Shown piece by piece: positions 60,021 to 64,000 of a stretch of DNA of 64,000 bases. Source of the stretch: Scheffersomyces stipitis CBS 6054 (Eukaryota; Ascomycota; Pichiomycetes; Serinales; Debaryomycetaceae). Every line of letters starts with the position of its first letter. Position 1 is the first letter of the stretch. A program made the translations under genes and the position numbers. The notes below the pieces were generated by a model. It saw nothing but the letters and a program-made list of their open reading frames with translations. It was not told the origin of the DNA and did no database searches. Location: NCBI RefSeq assembly GCF_000209165.1, contig NC_009042.1:1860001-1924000 (forward strand). The letters run 5' to 3'.

Positions 60021-61556
60021 ATGAGTGAACCCTCTCTCAACTTCCATATCCAATCGCATCTGACACAGTTCCGGATCCCTACCGAGCTAATCAAGAAGAA
60101 CTTCAAGACAATCCAGAAACTTGTAGAGAAACAGAAAAAGCAGATGACCGACGATGTTGCCAAAATTAAGAAAAATCCAAATATCCCCACAGCCATGAAG
60201 TTGGCCATGGTTCGTAAGAGTATCAAGAGCTTTGAGGGATTCCAGAAGAAGTTGCAAGCTTCTATTGCCAAGGACGAAGAATTGCGCTCCAGGCTTATTG
60301 CCAGGATAGAGCATTTGGCACTCATCAGCGAATACTGCATCACTCAGGATAAAACCAAGACTCAAGTGGAAAAGCCATCACAGCCACAGAGCCAGAATGA
60401 AGATACAGAAGAGAAAGAACACTCCACAAAAGACGACAACGACAAGTACTTGGATTTGCATAACCCGAATCTCATCACATGGTATCGAGACCAGACGAAC
60501 TTGCTCATTATCGACTATCTTATCAAGTCCAATACGAGAACAGATCACAATATAGGCTTGCTACTCTTGAAGAGTCTCTCTGAATCAAACCCAAAGTACA
60601 TGAAGTTGATCGACTACGACTTGTTTGAGAGCTTCAACAAAGTTTATGTTTCCATCATGGAAGACCACGATCTCACATTAGTGATAGCGTGGTTCAACGA
60701 AAACAGAAACTTTTTGAAGAAAGCAAACTCCAATCTCGAGTTTGAAATAAACTATTGTAGGTTCCTTTCTCTTATAGAAAAAGGAGATGTAAATGAAGCT
60801 ATCAAGTTCTCCAGTATTAATCTCTCACCATATGGAAATGTTAGTAATTATCAAGATACCGATCGAGCCAATCACGAACACAACTTGAATCGCCTAAAGG
60901 AAATAGGTGGCTTGTTGGTGTATATGGCGATAAACGAAGAGAAGAGAACCAGAAATGACAAGATAGCTTTCTCCAGCAATTTGCTCATAAACTCTCCTCG
61001 GTTCCATGAATACGAGAAGCTTCTTTCTGACGAAAGATGGGACAGTTTGTCGATGTGTTTTGTAGAGAACTTCACGAAATTGTATGGTATTTCCAAGAAC
61101 TATCCTATCTTCATCTACTTGTCTGCTGGTCTAGCAAGTTTGAAGACAAAGTCATGTTATCACAATACGGAAAACACCATCTTCAGGGAAAACCAGGAAA
61201 TAAATGTCACCGATGAAAGCATATACAAGAAGGACCTAACAGTATTAACCGACAAGAAATACAGAGGTTCCAATCAGTACTACAAACTCTTGAACAAGAT
61301 CAATAACTGCCCGGTGTGTTCACCTGAGTTGTACAAGTTGAGTAGAAACTTGCCGTACGCTCAGTTGATCACCAGTATTTTCAATAATCCTTTCAAACTA
61401 CCTAATGGTAATATCTATCCATTTGACAAGTTGCTCAACCCGTCCGAGAAGTATTTGTCAGAAAAGAATACTTTGTTGCGTATGGGCAAAATCAAGGATC
61501 CTTTAACCAGAGAGATTTTCTTGATAGACACTTGCATAAGAGTGTATCCAGCCTAG
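60021..61556 (+). CDS. FYV10: GID/CTLH E3 ligase subunit Fyv10 (Gid9 family)
   Basis: Fyv10/Gid9-type proteins (animal MAEA) are RING-like subunits of the GID ubiquitin ligase, which degrades gluconeogenic enzymes when glucose returns. The 511 aa (yeast Fyv10 about 516) have an N-terminal coiled segment (about 30-110), CTLH and CRA regions (about 195-340) with NRNFLKKANSNLEFEINYC, and a C-terminal degenerate RING. The RING starts NCPVC (Cys430, Cys433) and ends with NGNIYPFDKLL and DPLTREIF. Fyv10 versus the other RING member Rmd5 is inferred from overall length and the N-terminus. Confidence 0.85.
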   Translation: MSEPSLNFHIQSHLTQFRIPTELIKKNFKTIQKLVEKQKKQMTDDVAKIKKNPNIPTAMKLAMVRKSIKSFEGFQKKLQASIAKDEELRSRLIARIEHLALISEYCITQDKTKTQVEKPSQPQSQNEDTEEKEHSTKDDNDKYLDLHNPNLITWYRDQTNLLIIDYLIKSNTRTDHNIGLLLLKSLSESNPKYMKLIDYDLFESFNKVYVSIMEDHDLTLVIAWFNENRNFLKKANSNLEFEINYCRFLSLIEKGDVNEAIKFSSINLSPYGNVSNYQDTDRANHEHNLNRLKEIGGLLVYMAINEEKRTRNDKIAFSSNLLINSPRFHEYEKLLSDERWDSLSMCFVENFTKLYGISKNYPIFIYLSAGLASLKTKSCYHNTENTIFRENQEINVTDESIYKKDLTVLTDKKYRGSNQYYKLLNKINNCPVCSPELYKLSRNLPYAQLITSIFNNPFKLPNGNIYPFDKLLNPSEKYLSEKNTLLRMGKIKDPLTREIFLIDTCIRVYPA

Positions 61557-61641
61557 GATCAATTTGTATATATGGATACGTATTTATTCTGGTAATTCCT
61601 CATTATAATATTATATATAATACATCTTAATCAAGTATAAC

Positions 61642-62625
61642 CTAATTGTCATCTGAATCCTCATCGTTGCGCCTCCTTCTTTCCTTTTCATCAGCTTCTT
61701 TCTTATCGAACTTTTCAAAAATATAGATCCGAGCATCCCTTTCAGCTGCTGGTTTGGTAGTATCTCTGGTACTGTTTGTTCTTCTATGGTGATATTCTGG
61801 GTACAGTGGCCAGTCGAATTTGGCGGACCGATCAACTCTGAAACCTTCGCTTCTTCCAAGAATCTTAACTCCCCAAGAACTGTACGGTTCTCCGTCAAAA
61901 AGTGATAGTATTACTTTCCCGACATTTGTGGAATCATCAGAAGCAGAATAGCCTGCGAAATCGTCTTTGATCTGGTTATTAACAATGTCAAAAACCTGGT
62001 TACAACTCTTGAAGTAGCCAAGAACTAGCTGCTGGTGATCTCTGATGTTTCTGTCTACATCTTTCATCCCACGTCCCGTGTGAGGGAAGTTGAACATGAT
62101 ATAGTCCAAATTTGCATGATCAGCAAAGAGTTCTACTTTTGCTTTCTTCAGTTTTGGTGTTGGAGTTAACTTCAATGATGCTACCATATTCAAAGCATCT
62201 ACTTCATGAATCACCTTCACTCCACTTTCAATAAGCAGTTTGACAGTGTCTTCCACATTGGGATATTTAGCTACCAATTCGTCATAGGAATCATAGGATG
62301 TAGCAATCAAGTTCTCTGGCTCAATGTACTGTTGGGCTATGATCGATTTTGCAAAACTGAAATCTCCTTCTCCTACCAAGAGCACTCTATCTCCTTTTTT
62401 GAATGGTATGTATCCACTCTTTTGTAAATTCAACTGCTGTTTCTTTTTGTTCTTATTAACTTTCCCCCCTCCTTTCATAGATTGCTGTTTCTGAGCCAGA
62501 TGTTCTTTCTGTAAAGCTTCCTTTTTGGCCAACTGCAGTTGCGATTTTTCCAAAACTACATGTCGAGCCAAAGCGGCCATGAGTCCCTTCTTGCCAAGGT
62601 TCTTTCCATGCGTCTTCTTAGCCAT
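61642..62625 (-). CDS. BMT5: 25S rRNA uridine-N3 methyltransferase Bmt5
   Basis: Bmt5 is a nucleolar SAM-dependent enzyme that makes m3U in 25S rRNA. The 327 aa (yeast about 336) have a Lys-rich N-terminus (residues 1-75, KKTHGKNLGKKG), the SAM motif LLVGEGDFSFAKSI (about 82-95), and a motif IV-like DYIMFNFPHTGRG. The C-terminal domain with SSWGVKILGRSEGF and the acidic tail also fit the DUF2431 family. It converges with FYV10 (85 bases apart). Confidence 0.93.
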   Translation of the reverse strand: MAKKTHGKNLGKKGLMAALARHVVLEKSQLQLAKKEALQKEHLAQKQQSMKGGGKVNKNKKKQQLNLQKSGYIPFKKGDRVLLVGEGDFSFAKSIIAQQYIEPENLIATSYDSYDELVAKYPNVEDTVKLLIESGVKVIHEVDALNMVASLKLTPTPKLKKAKVELFADHANLDYIMFNFPHTGRGMKDVDRNIRDHQQLVLGYFKSCNQVFDIVNNQIKDDFAGYSASDDSTNVGKVILSLFDGEPYSSWGVKILGRSEGFRVDRSAKFDWPLYPEYHHRRTNSTRDTTKPAAERDARIYIFEKFDKKEADEKERRRRNDEDSDDN

Positions 62626-62660
62626 TGTTATACTGACTTGCTATAAGAGAGAGAACTAGA

Positions 62661-62672
62661 GATGATCATCGC
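62661..62672 (-). promoter_or_regulatory. PAC-like element upstream of BMT5
   Basis: On the gene strand this reads GCGATGATC, about 40 bases upstream of the ATG. It matches 7 of 8 bases of the PAC element GCGATGAG found upstream of ribosome-biogenesis genes. A lone near-match is weak, but the gene class fits. Confidence 0.35.
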
Positions 62673-62804
62673 AGACTGAAGAATTATGCCTATTGATATT
62701 GACAATTGGTAGCGCGCACTTAATTTTATCAATGAACTATTCTAGAAAACTACACTTTCCTTACAACAAGTAGTCCTAAGATATTTTTGCTGATACACAT
62801 AGAT

Positions 62805-64000
62805 CTATAAATGTACATGGGCTTCGGCAATACTGAAATCCTCTTGAGAAGTTTCTTGGTTGTCGTGAGGTTGTTCTGGCAAATGCGAATCTTCATCGTC
62901 ATCATCGCTTAATCCGCTACTTTCTTCGTAGTCTACGTCTTCATTATCATTAACAGAGATTGATACGACACCAACACTATCGGAGTCCACATCCATTTTG
63001 CTGGAAGTAGACTTGTTTTCGCTATCGTCCTCTGGTGTATCTTCCTCTTCCTCCTCCTCTTCTTCACTATCAGAAACATCTTGCAAAAATTCCTTATGCC
63101 CATCATCGAACTCGTAGAAGATCATAAATGTACCCTGAGCGTTCAATACTTCTTCTTCAGTGACAACATATACAGATTCGTCACTAATTCTCCACCATGT
63201 ACCCCTCAACTGACGGTAGCAAATGTAGTGGCCGTAGTTGTGAGTACCATAGTGGGAGATTACTGCCTTCAAGTTGTACAACAACTTGGGATCTACTGGA
63301 AGTGGTTCCAAGTTGTCTATATCGGTGCTAGTAGTAGAGTCTGACTTCGTTTCTTCAGGAGTGGAAGACAACGACGAGTCTGACGGAGTTGAAGGAAGTG
63401 TTTCTGAATTTTTAGTCTGTTCCTGCTGCAAAACTGTTCTCTCTTCCTGTTTTCTGAAAGGCAATCTAGCGTCCATGTTAATATCCCTTGGTTCGGCAAT
63501 GTATGGAGCCAAGTTTAACTTTGACGGGAAAGTCACACTGCTGGAGTTCTTGACTATCATGTATGTTCTAGGGTCAAATACCGATCTATTTATATGGATG
63601 GACAACAACGGAGGCGGTCTACTCAAGAGTATCTGTTTGGATTTTCTACTTTTTCTAATATGCTTTTTTATGGTGAGCTTTTCGAACACTTCGTCTGTGA
63701 TATGAGGTTTCAACAATTCCGAATCGATAGCATCGAGACGAATTTGAAATTGTTCCCTCAACTTGTCTCCGTTTGGCTTTGCTTGAAGGTCCTGCAAAGT
63801 CTCTAAAAGGAATTCTTTGGTTTGATTCAAACCACATCTGTTACAGTTGACATCTTCAATGATTTCTGGTGTGATCCAGTCGTTCATTAACAGAAGCAAG
63901 TCAAAGCTGGAGTAGTAGGAAGAATTGTTTGGCAAATTCAAACTCAAGCCTGAATTGACAGAATAACGGATGCCACCTACTTCTCCGCAGGACAAACAAC
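62805..64000 (-). CDS. UBP1: Ubiquitin-specific protease Ubp1, C-terminal part (cut by window edge)
   Basis: This partial C19-family deubiquitinase has about 398 codons in the window; the N-terminal part with the catalytic Cys box lies beyond 64000. The first full codons read LSCGEVGG. A zinc-type CNRCG follows, then SRPPPLLSIHINRSVFD, the catalytic His box HYGTHNYGHYICYR, and WWRISDESVYVV. A C-terminal acidic tail carries a run of nine Glu (plus strand 63041-63070) and further Asp/Glu clusters. The His-box wording and the tail fit Ubp1 rather than other Ubp proteins. Confidence 0.88.
   Translation of the reverse strand, partial: CLSCGEVGGIRYSVNSGLSLNLPNNSSYYSSFDLLLLMNDWITPEIIEDVNCNRCGLNQTKEFLLETLQDLQAKPNGDKLREQFQIRLDAIDSELLKPHITDEVFEKLTIKKHIRKSRKSKQILLSRPPPLLSIHINRSVFDPRTYMIVKNSSSVTFPSKLNLAPYIAEPRDINMDARLPFRKQEERTVLQQEQTKNSETLPSTPSDSSLSSTPEETKSDSTTSTDIDNLEPLPVDPKLLYNLKAVISHYGTHNYGHYICYRQLRGTWWRISDESVYVVTEEEVLNAQGTFMIFYEFDDGHKEFLQDVSDSEEEEEEEEDTPEDDSENKSTSSKMDVDSDSVGVVSISVNDNEDVDYEESSGLSDDDDEDSHLPEQPHDNQETSQEDFSIAEAHVHL

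Overview
The window is nuclear DNA of a budding yeast, most likely a CTG-clade (Debaryomycetaceae) species; Scheffersomyces stipitis or a close relative is my best guess. Genes are compact and apparently intron-free, every recognisable protein has a Saccharomyces/Candida counterpart, and Leu is mostly TTG. CTG is rare, falls mainly in low-complexity segments, and at one alignable site between two paralogues faces a TCC Ser codon. I therefore read CTG as Ser. Standard translations will show Leu at those positions.

Layout. 0.1-1.6 kb: succinate-semialdehyde dehydrogenase (UGA2) with a GATA/GC-palindrome promoter. 1.6-8.3 kb: gene-poor, with a Ser-rich unknown, a possibly frameshifted ORF pair and long empty stretches. 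8.3-16.1 kb: KRE9 (beta-1,6-glucan), an unknown single-TM protein, a secreted-looking agmatinase/ureohydrolase-family protein, and KRE6/SKN1 copy 1. 16.3-30.2 kb: dense housekeeping block: NCA2, PRE9, a TMEM170-like protein, an unknown 517-aa protein, a Ulp-fold protease (probable deneddylase), ICP55, PHB1, CCC1 and a U1A/U2B''-like RNA-binding protein. 30.3-43.6 kb: three tandem Zn2Cys6 regulators; the middle one looks like Candida Mrr1. 44.7-52.3 kb: a PQ-loop vacuolar transporter, peroxisomal FAA2-like acyl-CoA synthetase, SGF11 and SEN54. 54.3-59.2 kb: KRE6/SKN1 copy 2 and a flavin monooxygenase. 60.0-64.0 kb: FYV10/GID9, BMT5, and the C-terminal part of UBP1, cut by the right edge.

How they fit together. 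Three genes (KRE9 and the two KRE6-type genes) serve cell-wall beta-1,6-glucan. NCA2, PHB1 and ICP55 are mitochondrial; CCC1 and the PQ-loop protein are vacuolar. PRE9, FYV10, UBP1 and the Ulp-like protease belong to ubiquitin-type pathways. I found no transposon, CRISPR array or rRNA, and no intact tRNA; one decayed tRNA-Thr-like relic is proposed at 49744-49818. The most distinctive elements are the tandem Mrr1-type cluster and the KRE6 pair with a patch of near-identical synonymous codons.

Several open frames extend upstream of the first ATG through TTG or GTG; starts given here are the first supportable ATG.
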